NCBI RefSeq assembly: GCF_000802965.1
Contig: NZ_JSAK01000002.1
Location: forward strand, 186,001 to 250,000
Length of the DNA stretch: 64,000 nucleotides
Direction: 5' to 3'
DNA from: Pseudomonas fluorescens
Lineage (GTDB): Bacteria > Pseudomonadota > Gammaproteobacteria > Pseudomonadales > Pseudomonadaceae
Below are positions 21,254-30,208 of the stretch, piece by piece. The notes below the pieces were generated by a model that was not told where the DNA came from, searched no databases, and saw only the letters and a program-made list of their open reading frames with translations. The translations under genes were made by a program, and so were the position numbers. Position 1 is the first letter of the stretch. Every line of letters starts with the position of its first letter.

Positions 21254-22726
21254 ATGAAACTCAATCAACAGAATCTGCACCGCCTCGCGCCCGAGGTGGT
21301 CCTGCCCGCCTACGCCCTGAGCGACACCCGCCAAGGCATTGCGCACATCGGCGTCGGCGGTTTCCACCGTGCCCATCAGGCGTATTACACCGATGCGTTG
21401 ATGAACACCGGCGAAGGCCTGGACTGGGCCATCTGCGGCGTCGGCCTGCGTGCCGAAGACCGACGCGCCCGGGACGACCTGAAAGAACAGGACTACCTGT
21501 TCACCCTGTTCGAACTCGGAGATACCGACGACAGCGAAGTCCGAGTCATCGGCGCCATCCGCGACATGCTGCTGGCCGAAGACGATGCCCTGGTGCTGAT
21601 CGACAAACTCGCCAGCCCCGAGATCCGCATCGTCTCGCTGACCATCACCGAAGGCGGCTACTGCATCGACGACAGCAACGGCGAGTTCATGGCCCACCTG
21701 CCACAGATCCAGCACGACCTGGCGAACCCCAACGCACCGAAAACCGTATTCGGTTTCCTCTGTGCCGCCCTGGCCAAACGTCGCGGGACCGGCACGCCGG
21801 CGTTCACCTTGATGTCCTGCGATAACCTGCCGCACAACGGCGCAGTCACCCGTAAAGCGCTACTAGCCTTCGCCGCCCTGCGCGATGCCAACCTGCGGGA
21901 CTGGATCGAACAAAACGTAAGTTTCCCCAACGCGATGGTCGACCGCATCACGCCAATGACCAGCACTGAACATCGTCTGCAACTGGCCGACAAACACGCC
22001 GTGGACGACGCCTGGCCAGTGGTCTGCGAGCCCTTTGTGCAGTGGGTGCTGGAAGACAAATTCGTCAACGGCCGCCCGGCCTGGGAAAAGGTCGGCGTGC
22101 AGTTCACCGATGACGTCACGCCGTACGAAGAAATGAAGATCAAGTTGCTCAACGGCAGTCACCTGGCCCTGACTTATCTCGGTTTCCTCAAGGGATATCG
22201 TTTCGTCCACGAGACCATGAACGACCCGCTGTTCGTGCGCTACATGCGGGCTTACATGGACCAGGACGTGACGCCGCAACTGTCGCCGGTGCCGGGGATA
22301 GACCTGACCGAATACAAAAACACGCTGGTGGCGCGCTTCTCCAACCAGGCGATTGCCGATCAACTGGAGCGAGTGTGTACGGACGGTTCGTCGAAGTTTC
22401 CGAAATTCACCGTGCCGACCATCAATCGCTTAATTGCCGATGGCCGAGAGACCAAGCGTGCGGCGCTGGTGGTGGCGGCTTGGGCCTGGTACTTGAAGGG
22501 GGTGGATGAGAATGGCGATACCTACGCCATACCGGACCCTAGGGCGGCGTTTTGTCAGGCGTTGGTGGCGGACGATGTGTTGATTACCCAGCGATTGCTG
22601 GCGGTTGAGGAGATTTTCGGCACGACGATTCCTCACTCGCCGGAATTCGTCGCGGCGTTTGAGTGGTGTTGCAACAGTTTGCGCGAGGTTGGGGTGACAC
22701 GGACGCTGGAGCGGGTGTTGGCCTGA
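21254..22726 (+). CDS. mtlD: MtlD, mannitol 2-dehydrogenase
   Basis: A 490-residue polyol-specific long-chain dehydrogenase. It oxidises D-mannitol to D-fructose (also sorbitol and D-arabitol in characterised Pseudomonas enzymes) with NAD. Visible landmarks: the Rossmann start GIAHIGVGGFHRAHQAYY, the mid-region VDRITPMTS, and the active-site motif KIKLLNGSHLALTYLG containing the family's catalytic lysine. It starts 15 bp after mtlK stops. Its product fructose is handled by MtlZ. Confidence 0.96.
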   Translation: MKLNQQNLHRLAPEVVLPAYALSDTRQGIAHIGVGGFHRAHQAYYTDALMNTGEGLDWAICGVGLRAEDRRARDDLKEQDYLFTLFELGDTDDSEVRVIGAIRDMLLAEDDALVLIDKLASPEIRIVSLTITEGGYCIDDSNGEFMAHLPQIQHDLANPNAPKTVFGFLCAALAKRRGTGTPAFTLMSCDNLPHNGAVTRKALLAFAALRDANLRDWIEQNVSFPNAMVDRITPMTSTEHRLQLADKHAVDDAWPVVCEPFVQWVLEDKFVNGRPAWEKVGVQFTDDVTPYEEMKIKLLNGSHLALTYLGFLKGYRFVHETMNDPLFVRYMRAYMDQDVTPQLSPVPGIDLTEYKNTLVARFSNQAIADQLERVCTDGSSKFPKFTVPTINRLIADGRETKRAALVVAAWAWYLKGVDENGDTYAIPDPRAAFCQALVADDVLITQRLLAVEEIFGTTIPHSPEFVAAFEWCCNSLREVGVTRTLERVLA

Positions 22727-22751
22727 ACACTGCGGTGAATTGACTGCCGTT

Positions 22752-22840
22752 ATCGCGAGCAAGCTTGCTCCTACAGTTTGAGCGTCGATCCAGCTTTCAA
22801 TGAACGACACAAAACCTGTAGGAGCAAGCTTGCTCGCGAT
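22752..22840. repeat. REP doublet (GTAGGAGCAAGCTTGCTCGCGAT family)
   Basis: Perfect 25-bp inverted arms at 22752-22776 and 22816-22840, between mtlD and mtlY. A third REP sequence family within one operon. Confidence 0.88.
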
Positions 22841-22879
22841 TGCCCAACCAAGATCCACCTGACACATCAAGGACCTGCC

Positions 22880-24376
22880 ATGGCAAACCCACAACTCTTC
22901 CTCGGCATTGACTGCGGCACCCAAGGCACCAAAGCCGTCATCCTCGATGCTGTTAGCGGCGACGTCCTTGGGCAAGGTGCCGCCGCGCACAAGCAGATCA
23001 GCGGCACCAACGGTCGTCGTGAACAAGACACCGCGCAGTGGCTGGACGCATTCACGCTCGCCACCCGTCGAGCGCTAGTGGCAGCCAATGTCGATGGCCA
23101 GGACATCCTCGGCATTGGCGTCTCAGGCCAGCAACATGGCTTGGTGCTGCTCGACGATCAAGGCCAGGTGCTGCGCCCGGCCAAGCTCTGGTGCGACACC
23201 GAAACCACAGCGGAAAACGATCGACTGCTCAAACACCTGGGCGGCGAAAAAGGCTCGCTGGAACGCCTAGGCGTGGTCATTGCGCCGGGCTACACGGTTT
23301 CAAAACTGCTGTGGACCCAGGAACAGCACCCCGACGTATTTGCCCGAATCGCGCGCATCCTGCTGCCCCACGATTACTTGAACTTCTGGCTCACCGGTCG
23401 ATGCTGCAGCGAATACGGCGATGCTTCCGGCACTGGCTATTTCAACGTGCGCACCCGCCAATGGGACTTGCAGTTGCTGCGTGACATCGATCCCAGCGGG
23501 CGCCTGCAAGCGGCGTTGCCGGAGCTGATCAATTCCCATCAGGCCGTCGGCACGTTGCTGCCGGGCATCGCCGAACACCTGGGCATCAATCCCTGCGCGC
23601 TGGTGTCCAGCGGTGGTGGCGACAACATGATGGGTGCCATCGGCACCGGCAACATCAAACCGGGCGCAATCACCATGAGCCTCGGATCGTCCGGCACGGT
23701 GTACGCCTACTCCGAGCAGCCGAAGGTCAGCGCGGACGCCGCGGTCGCTACGTTCTGTTCCTCCAGCGGCGGCTGGTTGCCGTTGATCTGCACCATGAAC
23801 CTGACCAATGCCACGGGGATGATTCGCGAATTGTTCGACCTGGATATCGAGTGTTTCAACGCCCTCGTCGCCCAGGCCCCGATCGGCGCGGAAGGCGTGA
23901 GCATGCTGCCATTCCTCAACGGTGAACGTGTCCCCGCCCTGCCCCACGCCACCGGCAGCGTGTCGGGCCTGACCATGAGCAACCTGACCCGGGCCAATCT
24001 GTGCCGCGCCGTGGTCGAAGGCACAACCTTCGGTTTGCGTTTCGGGCTGGACCTGCTGCACCACAATGGCTTACAAAGCCGCAGCATCTGCCTGATCGGT
24101 GGTGGCTCGAAGAGCCCGGTGTGGCGACAGATCGTCGCCGATACCATGAACATGAAAGTCGTCTGCCCCGAGCAAAGCGAAGCCGCTGCCCTTGGCGCGG
24201 CGATTCAGGCAGCGTGGTGCAAGTCCTGGGCAAACGGGCATGAGGACAGTCTGGCGCAACTGTGCGAGCGTTGCGTAAAGCTGGACCCGGCCTGTGAAAC
24301 CTTGCCGATTGCAGAAAACGTGGCGGCCACGCGGTTGGCCTACGAACGCTATCAACAGCATGTCGCAACCCTTTAA
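22880..24376 (+). CDS. mtlY: MtlY, xylulokinase
   Basis: A 498-residue FGGY-family carbohydrate kinase. It starts MANPQLFLGIDCGTQGTK, the family phosphate-1 motif. The catalytic Asp region GRREQDTAQW, the ATP-binding SLGSSGTVYA and the C-terminal GGGSKSPVWRQIVAD follow. It phosphorylates D-xylulose, the oxidation product of D-arabitol, so it extends the mannitol operon to pentitols. The ATG at 22880 has GGA upstream; a longer in-frame start at 22778 lies inside the REP doublet and is rejected. Confidence 0.94.
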   Translation: MANPQLFLGIDCGTQGTKAVILDAVSGDVLGQGAAAHKQISGTNGRREQDTAQWLDAFTLATRRALVAANVDGQDILGIGVSGQQHGLVLLDDQGQVLRPAKLWCDTETTAENDRLLKHLGGEKGSLERLGVVIAPGYTVSKLLWTQEQHPDVFARIARILLPHDYLNFWLTGRCCSEYGDASGTGYFNVRTRQWDLQLLRDIDPSGRLQAALPELINSHQAVGTLLPGIAEHLGINPCALVSSGGGDNMMGAIGTGNIKPGAITMSLGSSGTVYAYSEQPKVSADAAVATFCSSSGGWLPLICTMNLTNATGMIRELFDLDIECFNALVAQAPIGAEGVSMLPFLNGERVPALPHATGSVSGLTMSNLTRANLCRAVVEGTTFGLRFGLDLLHHNGLQSRSICLIGGGSKSPVWRQIVADTMNMKVVCPEQSEAAALGAAIQAAWCKSWANGHEDSLAQLCERCVKLDPACETLPIAENVAATRLAYERYQQHVATL

Positions 24377-24389
24377 AGAGCGATCAACT

Positions 24390-25328
24390 ATGTATCTGGT
24401 GTGTGGCGAAGCGCTGTTCGATTTCTTCAGTGAAGACGATGTCAGCGGCCTGGCTTCAAAAGTGAACTTCAAGGCAATTGCCGGTGGCTCGCCGTTCAAC
24501 GTTGCGCTGGGTTTGCGCCGTTTGGGCGTGGACGCGGCGCTGTTTGCCGGACTCTCGACCGACTACCTCGGCCGACGCTTGCTGCAAGTGCTGCAAGAGG
24601 AAGGTGTACGGACGGAGTATCTGGTGGACTTTGCCGCCCCCACCACCCTGGCAATGGTTGCGGTCGGCGCCAATGGCTCGCCGCACTACAGTTTCCGGGG
24701 TGAAGGCTGCGCGGATCGACAACTCAAACCCGAACATCTGCCGGAACTGGGACCTGAAGTGCGCGGTTTGCACATCGGTTCGTTCTCGCTGGTGGTGCAG
24801 CCGATTGCCGACACGCTGCTGGAATTGGTGCGCCGGGAAAGCGGCACTCGTCTGATCAGCCTTGATCCGAACGTGCGGCTCAATCCGCAACCGAACATTG
24901 AGCTGTGGCGTTCGCGGGTGGCGACGCTGGTCGAGCATGCCGATCTGATCAAGGTCAGCGATGAAGATTTGAGTTTGTTGTATCCCGAGCAAGATCCAGC
25001 GCGGGTGATTGAGGGCTGGTTGCAACACCGTTGTCAGCTGGCGTTCATGACCCGTGGTGGCGAAGGTGCGACGGTGTTCAGCCGGGTTCACGGTTCGTGG
25101 TCGGTGCCGGCCTGCCCGGTGGACATCGCTGATACCGTGGGCGCTGGCGATACCTTCCAGGCTGCGTTGATTACCTGGTTGACCGAGCAACAACTGGATT
25201 CGATTGAGGGCGTGCGGCGACTGAGTCGCGAGCAGATCGACGGGATGGCCAGGTTCGCCGTGCAGGCGGCGGCGCTGACATGCGGCAAAACAGGGCCGGA
25301 TTTGCCGTACCGCCATCAGTTAACCTGA
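24390..25328 (+). CDS. mtlZ: MtlZ, fructokinase
   Basis: A 312-residue PfkB/ribokinase-family sugar kinase. The N-terminal PfkB signature appears as AIAGGSPFNVALGLRRLG. The C-terminal signature DTVGAGDTFQAALI includes the catalytic Asp of GAGD. It converts fructose made by MtlD to fructose 6-phosphate. It is the last gene of the mtl operon, starting 13 bp after mtlY stops. The REP doublet beyond it probably terminates both this operon and the convergent porin gene. Confidence 0.94.
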   Translation: MYLVCGEALFDFFSEDDVSGLASKVNFKAIAGGSPFNVALGLRRLGVDAALFAGLSTDYLGRRLLQVLQEEGVRTEYLVDFAAPTTLAMVAVGANGSPHYSFRGEGCADRQLKPEHLPELGPEVRGLHIGSFSLVVQPIADTLLELVRRESGTRLISLDPNVRLNPQPNIELWRSRVATLVEHADLIKVSDEDLSLLYPEQDPARVIEGWLQHRCQLAFMTRGGEGATVFSRVHGSWSVPACPVDIADTVGAGDTFQAALITWLTEQQLDSIEGVRRLSREQIDGMARFAVQAAALTCGKTGPDLPYRHQLT

Positions 25329-25337
25329 CGCCTAACG

Positions 25338-25416
25338 TGTAGGAGCTGCCGAAGGCTGCGATCTTTTGATTTTGCTTCTCAAGATCAAAAGATCGCAGCC
25401 TTCGGCAGCTCCTACA
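25338..25416. repeat. REP doublet between convergent mtlZ and porin genes
   Basis: Perfect 33-bp inverted arms, 25338-25370 and 25384-25416. Stem and flanking T/A runs make it a likely two-way terminator. Confidence 0.9.
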
Positions 25417-25426
25417 GGGGCCCACC

Positions 25427-26728
25427 TTAAAAAATCGAGAAGTTGTAGCTGACAATCAACCGCGTCTCATCCACGTCCCGGGCATATTTCTCGTAGTTGG
25501 TGCGATAGGTCGCATTGCGCAACCGCAGGCTGACATCCTTGAATGTCCCGCTCTGCACCACGTATTTGAGCTCGCTGTCGCGCTCCCACTCTTTGCCTTC
25601 CTGATCGCTGCCCGGCACCTTGATGTGATCGCCGTTCACATAGCGGGTCAGGAAACTCAGCCCGTTGATGCCGATGGCCTTGAAGTCATAGTCGTATCGC
25701 AACTGCCACGAGCGTTCCTGCGCGGCGGCGAAGTCGTTGACCTGCACATAGTTGACCAGATACGGATTGCTGCCATCCAGGTACGGCATCGAGTTGTCGC
25801 CGTTCATGCGCTGCCAACCGGCGCTGAACGTATGCCCGCTGATGGCGTAAGCGAGCATTCCACTCAAGGCGCGGTTGTCGAGGGAACCGGCACGAGCGTC
25901 GCCGCTGTCGGCACTCTTGAGCAAGCGCAAATCGGCCTTGAGCACGCCGCCGCCCAATGGCTGGTTGGCCAGCAAACCGAGGAAGTGCTGACGATAGATA
26001 TCTTCCAGTTCAGCGTAGTGATACTGGCCAGTCAGCCGTTCGTTGATCTTGTAATCAAAGCCGTACATGTCGAAATGATCGGCTGTGATGTTGCAGGCAT
26101 AGCGCTTGTTCTTGCAGTGCACGCGGATGTCCTGGGAATCGGTGGAATCCCGGGCGGTGTATTTGTCCAGGCGTGCTGCCATGAAGTTCAGGTCTTTCAC
26201 TTCTCTGGACGTGAGCATCGCGCCGTTGAACATGGTCGGCAACAAGCGACCGTCGTTGTACTTCAGCAGCGGCACATCCGGGAGCAAGGCTCCGTACTTC
26301 AGTACACTTTGCGAGAAGCGGACTTTGGCGGTCAGCCCAAGCTTGGTGTATTCGTCCGCCGAACCGCGCGGGTCATTCCCGCTGGATGGCAGCAGCCCGC
26401 TGTTGCTGCTGTCGGGACTTGAATCGAGCTTGAACCCCGCCATGCCCAATGCATCGACACCGAAACCCAGCGCGCCTTCGGTGTAACCCGATTGCAGATT
26501 GAGAATGAAACCCTGGGCCGACTCTTCGCGTTTCGAAGCGCCCTGTTCGGTGGAGGTGTGCCCATCACGAAAGTCGCGGTTGAAATACACCGTACGGGAT
26601 TCGATTTTCGCCGTGGTGTCGTCGATAAAACCGCTCGCTTGAGCCAGCCCGGTAAAACCGGCGCACAGGACTAAAGCGCCGAAGCCAAGTGACTGGCGCG
26701 CGGAGAGGAACGGAAAAGGGGGACGCAT
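25427..26728 (-). CDS. OprD-family outer-membrane porin
   Basis: A 433-residue protein. The signal peptide ends FTGLAQA and the mature part opens SGFIDDTTAKIESRTVYFNRDFRDG, as in OprD/Occ porins. The chain is rich in alternating strands and ends YNFSIF with the terminal aromatic residue typical of outer-membrane barrels. The ATG at 26728 is chosen for its GGAG site seven bases upstream. It is convergent with the mtl operon. Whether it carries polyols is unknown; OprD members take up amino acids, aromatics and small organic acids. Confidence 0.9.
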   Translation of the reverse strand: MRPPFPFLSARQSLGFGALVLCAGFTGLAQASGFIDDTTAKIESRTVYFNRDFRDGHTSTEQGASKREESAQGFILNLQSGYTEGALGFGVDALGMAGFKLDSSPDSSNSGLLPSSGNDPRGSADEYTKLGLTAKVRFSQSVLKYGALLPDVPLLKYNDGRLLPTMFNGAMLTSREVKDLNFMAARLDKYTARDSTDSQDIRVHCKNKRYACNITADHFDMYGFDYKINERLTGQYHYAELEDIYRQHFLGLLANQPLGGGVLKADLRLLKSADSGDARAGSLDNRALSGMLAYAISGHTFSAGWQRMNGDNSMPYLDGSNPYLVNYVQVNDFAAAQERSWQLRYDYDFKAIGINGLSFLTRYVNGDHIKVPGSDQEGKEWERDSELKYVVQSGTFKDVSLRLRNATYRTNYEKYARDVDETRLIVSYNFSIF

Positions 26729-27070
26729 TAAAAACTCCAACAATGCAGCGTCTGCGCCAGGGCGCAATCAGCCAGAAATAGCCTTCATCCGATCCAATAA
26801 ACGGGCCGGACTGAAGTGAACAAGCGGGGTGAACGACAATGATGGCAGAAGGCTTTTTCTGACTGCAGACGACTTTAGTCTGAAAAATGACTGTATTTGC
26901 CGCCGAACGGTAGTGGCTAAACGACAGGTGGCGTTCAGACGGGTTAACCAATGCTTAATCACGCAGTCCAACACTCTACTGGACCGCACGCCCTCAGAGT
27001 CCTCTGACGCCCAGTGCGGCAGGTTCGACGCCACGTCGAGCAAACTTGCGTCTGCACTGGAGATCGCCCC
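26729..27070. other. Divergent intergenic region, porin / DUF2790 gene
   Basis: 342 bp without a credible gene. It must carry the promoters for both divergent genes, but I cannot place -35/-10 boxes firmly. A palindrome TCAGAG-TC-CTCTGA at 26994-27007 is the only symmetric element I note. Confidence 0.5.
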
Positions 27071-27343
27071 ATGAACTCGCGCGCCCTGCTTGTTTCAATC
27101 GCCCTTGTCTGCGCCACATCAACCGGCATTGCACAGGCCGATGACACTACCACTTCCGCAAATGTGCCGTCCTATCACTACGGCATGCCGCTGCACGTCG
27201 GCAAAGTGATTGACCTCAGCGAACCCGACACACTGGAATGCATAGTGGTAACGGCGAATATGAAGTACATCGACGATCAATCAGGCCAACCCGCAGAAAT
27301 CGCCTACCGTAAACTTTCTGACGCCTGTCGTTATCAGAACTGA
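27071..27343 (+). CDS. Small secreted DUF2790-type protein
   Basis: A 90-residue protein with a signal peptide (start MNSRALLVSIALVCATS, cleavage after AQA) and a mature domain. The mature domain contains YHYGMPLHVGKVIDL, ECIVVTANMKYID and a C-terminal SDACRY, the pattern of the DUF2790 family found almost only in Pseudomonas. It should be periplasmic. Function is not known; some family members respond to phosphate or metal stress, which cannot be judged here. The ATG at 27071 has GGAG upstream and gives an intact signal peptide. Confidence 0.85.
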   Translation: MNSRALLVSIALVCATSTGIAQADDTTTSANVPSYHYGMPLHVGKVIDLSEPDTLECIVVTANMKYIDDQSGQPAEIAYRKLSDACRYQN

Positions 27344-27433
27344 CTGAAAAGTCTGAAATAGCACCTTGCGGTATTCGTGGGGCCATTCAGGCGCTATGCT
27401 CTAGCGCCTCCCACACTGCCGCAAGGATTCGCC

Positions 27434-27829
27434 ATGCAGTTGTCGTTTCGTACGTTGTCGATTTTTACCGCCATTTTGTGTTTTTTGCTGGCGCTGGCCT
27501 GGGGCGTGATGCCCGACTGGTTGCTGGCTTCTTGGGATATTGAATATTCGCTGGCGGCAGGATTGATCGCACGCCGTATCGCCGTGCTGTTCGTGGCGCT
27601 GGGCGTGATGTTTTATCTGGTCCGCAATGAGGCGCCATCCGCTACACGCAACGCACTGACCCATGGCTTTGTAGTGGGATGCTGGGGGCTGGCAGTTTTG
27701 GGCTTCGGCGAATGGCTCAATGGCCACGTCGGACCGGGCATTCTGCTTGCTGTCGGAGTTGAACTGGCGCTGGGCCTGGCGTTTTTCCAGACCCGGCGCG
27801 TGTCGGTGGAATTTGAAACAACCGCTTAA
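27434..27829 (+). CDS. Four-helix integral membrane protein
   Basis: A 131-residue protein made almost wholly of four hydrophobic helices (for example IFTAILCFLLALAWGVMPDW and GILLAVGVELALGLAF), starting at ATG 27434 behind AAGGA. No catalytic motif is seen. It resembles uncharacterised proteins kept in many pseudomonads. It is convergent with the DUF1652 gene, whose stop lies inside this gene's last codon. Confidence 0.75.
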   Translation: MQLSFRTLSIFTAILCFLLALAWGVMPDWLLASWDIEYSLAAGLIARRIAVLFVALGVMFYLVRNEAPSATRNALTHGFVVGCWGLAVLGFGEWLNGHVGPGILLAVGVELALGLAFFQTRRVSVEFETTA

Positions 27830-28098
27830 AGTGCCTTGCGCATTCCTTGGCTATGCCCGGGCTCTGCGTAATGGTTCTGAAGATCGGAGCGCAGTACCGC
27901 TATCAGTTCGTTAATTTCCCGACAGCCATTGAGTTGCTGGGCATCGATTCCGGTTTTCAACAGATCGAGTTCATCGGTTTCACCATCGGCATACACTTTT
28001 ACGGTCATCGATAAATCCGGCGACAGCGTGCATTGACAGCGTTTCGGTAGAAAACTGCTTTCAATAATGTTGCGGAGTTCCAAGGCAGAAAGAAACAT
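27826..28098 (-). CDS. DUF1652 family protein
   Basis: A 90-residue cytosolic protein. MFLSALELRNIIESSFLPKR, followed by a short beta region (TVKVYADGE) and INELIAVLRSDL, matches the Pseudomonas-specific DUF1652 family. The ATG at 28098 has GAGAGG upstream and agrees with the usual family start; the longer frame adds 12 residues. Function unknown. Its stop overlaps the end of the convergent membrane-protein gene by 4 nt. Confidence 0.82.
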   Translation of the reverse strand: MFLSALELRNIIESSFLPKRCQCTLSPDLSMTVKVYADGETDELDLLKTGIDAQQLNGCREINELIAVLRSDLQNHYAEPGHSQGMRKAL

Positions 28099-28404
28099 GG
28101 CGACCCTCTCCTTTTTGTGAGATTGCCAAATCAACTATCGACGCTGGCTCATGAGAAATCCCGGTCAGCTTGAGAACATCTACAGCATAAAACATGCCTT
28201 GAATTTCGCTGCACAGCTCATCGGTAAATCAAGGGCTTAATGTAAGGGCTTGTAAAAACACTCATGCAAACTGCGAAAAAGGCCGCTGGCAACCCTGCAA
28301 TTTGCACGCTGAGGCGAAAGGTTTGCATTGGCCGCTGACGCCGTCGAGAATAGCGCTCAGCCGATCCAGTATCCGCTCACCTCACACATACGCAAGGAGG
28401 CATC
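28099..28404. other. Divergent intergenic region, DUF1652 / ecotin
   Basis: 306 bp without a gene. A direct repeat AAGGGCTT occurs at 28231-28238 and 28244-28251 (13-bp period). Otherwise I see nothing I can name. Confidence 0.45.
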
Positions 28405-28887
28405 ATGGGTTCATCGACCATCAGCACCACCGTTGGGCTGATTGCAATGACGCTGTCGAGCATCGTCAACGCGGCAAAACTCGAAGATGTCGCGCCCTTC
28501 CCGAAACCGGAAAGCGGCTTCACCCGCCAGGTCATACACCTCGCCCCGCAACCCCGTGAAGAAGACTTCCAGGTCGAAATCCTCGCCGGCAAGACCCTGG
28601 CCGTCGACTGCAATCGACAACGCCTGGGCGGTATCCTCGAAGAGAAAAACCTCGAGGGCTGGGGTTACCCGTTTTACCGTCTGGAAAAAGTCATCGGTCC
28701 GATGAGCACGATGATGGCCTGCCCGGAAGGCACCAGCAAACTAGACTTCATGCCGGTGGTCGGTGACGGTTTCATGCTGCGCTACAACAGCAAATTGCCG
28801 ATCGTGCTCTATGTGCCAAAGGACATTGAGGTTCGCTATCGGGTGTGGTCTGCGTCCAGCAAAGTCGAGAAAGCCGTCGCCGAGTAA
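28405..28887 (+). CDS. eco: Ecotin, periplasmic serine protease inhibitor
   Basis: A 160-residue protein with a signal peptide and the full ecotin pattern: [40 protein letters not shown], the reactive loop STMMACPEG (P1 Met as in E. coli ecotin) and [13 protein letters not shown]. The two conserved cysteines (VDC, MAC) form the loop-stabilising disulphide. It works as a dimer against trypsin-fold proteases in the periplasm, probably shielding the cell from host or competitor enzymes. A strong AAGGAGG site precedes the ATG. Confidence 0.95.
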   Translation: MGSSTISTTVGLIAMTLSSIVNAAKLEDVAPFPKPESGFTRQVIHLAPQPREEDFQVEILAGKTLAVDCNRQRLGGILEEKNLEGWGYPFYRLEKVIGPMSTMMACPEGTSKLDFMPVVGDGFMLRYNSKLPIVLYVPKDIEVRYRVWSASSKVEKAVAE

Positions 28888-28931
28888 CCGTGGAGCGGAC
28901 GTGTACACATCCGCATACCGGCTGACACGCT

Positions 28932-29945
28932 TCACGCCGGGGCGTCGCACAACGCGGCGCGCTCGGCCACATGCCGCAAACTGTCAAAATTGATATTGGC
29001 GCCCGAATCGATGGCCACGAACGTCTGGCCACGGACAGCGCTTTGCGCCACATACTTCTTGATCCCGGCCACCGCCAATGCACCGGAAGGTTCGGTGATC
29101 GAGCGGGTATCGTCATAGATGTTCTTGATGGCGGCGCAGAGTTCATCGTTGCTGACGGTGAGCACCTCATCGACGCAAAACCGACACACTTCGTAGCCGT
29201 AGGCACCGATCTGCGCAACCGCGACGCCATCGGCGAAGGTGCCAACTTGCGGCAGAACGACGCGCTGATCCGCCTGTAATGCTGCGTGCAGGCAGGCTGA
29301 ATGCTCGGACTCGACGCCGATGATGCGTATCTCGGGCCGAAGGTATTTGACGTACGCCGCGATGCCAGCGATCAACCCGCCACCGCCCACCGGCACAAAA
29401 ATCGCATCCAAAGCACCTTGGTGCTGACGCAGGATCTCCATGGCCACGGTGCCCTGCCCCGCAATCACATCCGGGTCGTCAAAGGGCGAAACAAAGGTTT
29501 TCCCGGTTTTTTCGGCCAGCTCCAGCGCGTAGGCCAGGGCAAATGGAAAACTCTCCCCGTGCAGCAACGCATCCGCGCCACGACTGCGCACCCCCAGCAC
29601 TTTCAGTTCCGGTGTGGTGGCGGGCATCACTATCGTCGCGTCGATCCCCAATTCACGCGCCGCCAATGCCACGCCTTGGGCGTGATTACCTGCCGAAGCC
29701 GTGACCACGCCCCGGGCCTTTTGCTCAGCGCTCAGTTGCACCAGTTTGTTGTAGGCACCACGAACCTTGAAGGAAAACGTCGGTTGCAAGTCTTCGCGCT
29801 TAAGCAGGATTTGATTGCCCAAGGCCAAGGACAGCGCGGGTGCGGATTGCAAGGGTGTGCGCACCGCCAGCTCATAGACCGGCGCGGCAAGGATTTTTTT
29901 GACGTAATGCTCAAGCAGGGTTTGTTGTTCGGTCGTGCAATTCAT
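28932..29945 (-). CDS. Threonine dehydratase, catalytic domain only
   Basis: A 337-residue PLP enzyme of the biosynthetic IlvA type, converting threonine to 2-oxobutanoate for isoleucine synthesis. PLP-binding Lys60 lies in TFSFKVRGAYNK; SAGNHAQGVALAA and the phosphate-binding loop VPVGGGGLIAG are present. It ends just after NINFDSLRHVAERA, where full-length IlvA (about 510 residues) continues into the ACT-like isoleucine-binding domains. Those domains are absent, so feedback by isoleucine through them is not expected. A putative Ile-codon attenuator lies upstream (30095-30202). A second, full-length ilvA may exist elsewhere in the genome. Confidence 0.88.
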   Translation of the reverse strand: MNCTTEQQTLLEHYVKKILAAPVYELAVRTPLQSAPALSLALGNQILLKREDLQPTFSFKVRGAYNKLVQLSAEQKARGVVTASAGNHAQGVALAARELGIDATIVMPATTPELKVLGVRSRGADALLHGESFPFALAYALELAEKTGKTFVSPFDDPDVIAGQGTVAMEILRQHQGALDAIFVPVGGGGLIAGIAAYVKYLRPEIRIIGVESEHSACLHAALQADQRVVLPQVGTFADGVAVAQIGAYGYEVCRFCVDEVLTVSNDELCAAIKNIYDDTRSITEPSGALAVAGIKKYVAQSAVRGQTFVAIDSGANINFDSLRHVAERAALCDAPA

Positions 29946-29973
29946 CTCAATCTCCTTATATCCGGATCTCCGA

Positions 29974-30046
29974 TGTGGGAGCTGCCGAAGGCTGCGATCT
30001 TTCGATTTTCAAAAGCAAAAGATCGCAGCCTTCGGCAGCTCCTACA
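29974..30046. repeat. REP doublet in the dehydratase leader
   Basis: Inverted arms 29974-30003 and 30017-30046 (GCTGCCGAAGGCTGCGATC family). It lies between the attenuator and the start codon, so it would be transcribed on every readthrough mRNA. Confidence 0.87.
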
Positions 30047-30094
30047 CGGATATTGCGGTCCGGTAGTTTCAAAACCCAGAAGACAGAAAATGAA

Positions 30095-30115
30095 AACCCG
30101 CCTCTAGGGCGGGTT
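30095..30115 (-). terminator. Attenuator terminator of the threonine dehydratase leader
   Basis: On the minus strand, the stem AACCCGCC (30115-30108), loop CTAGA, and GGCGGGTT (30102-30095) is followed by TTCATTTT. The 5' arm CCCGCC can pair instead with GGCGGG at 30143-30138, at the end of the leader peptide frame, which would prevent termination. That GGCGGG can in turn pair with CCGCC at 30159-30155, which overlaps the leader's ACC GCC codons. The three pairings are mutually exclusive, as in classic amino-acid attenuators. Confidence 0.72.
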
Positions 30116-30133
30116 GGGTGCTGCAGTCGTGAG

Positions 30134-30202
30134 CTAGCCCGCCAAATGAGGAATGGCGGTAATAATAATGCTTGGCTGGCAGCGCAATACGGTGGAAGTC
30201 AT
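30134..30202 (-). CDS. Putative Ile-rich leader peptide of the dehydratase attenuator
   Basis: A 22-codon frame, ATG at 30202-30200 and TAG at 30136-30134. The peptide is MTSTVLRCQPSIIITAIPHL followed by Ala-Gly. Codons 12-14 and 17 are ATT (Ile), with ACC (Thr) and GCC between. The stop falls just before the terminator hairpin. Ribosome stalling at the Ile codons would cover the first pairing segment and favour readthrough. There is no ribosome-binding site, and the predicted start of transcription coincides with the ATG, so translation may be leaderless. Confidence 0.68.
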   Translation of the reverse strand: MTSTVLRCQPSIIITAIPHLAG

Positions 30203-30208
30203 GTCCGG

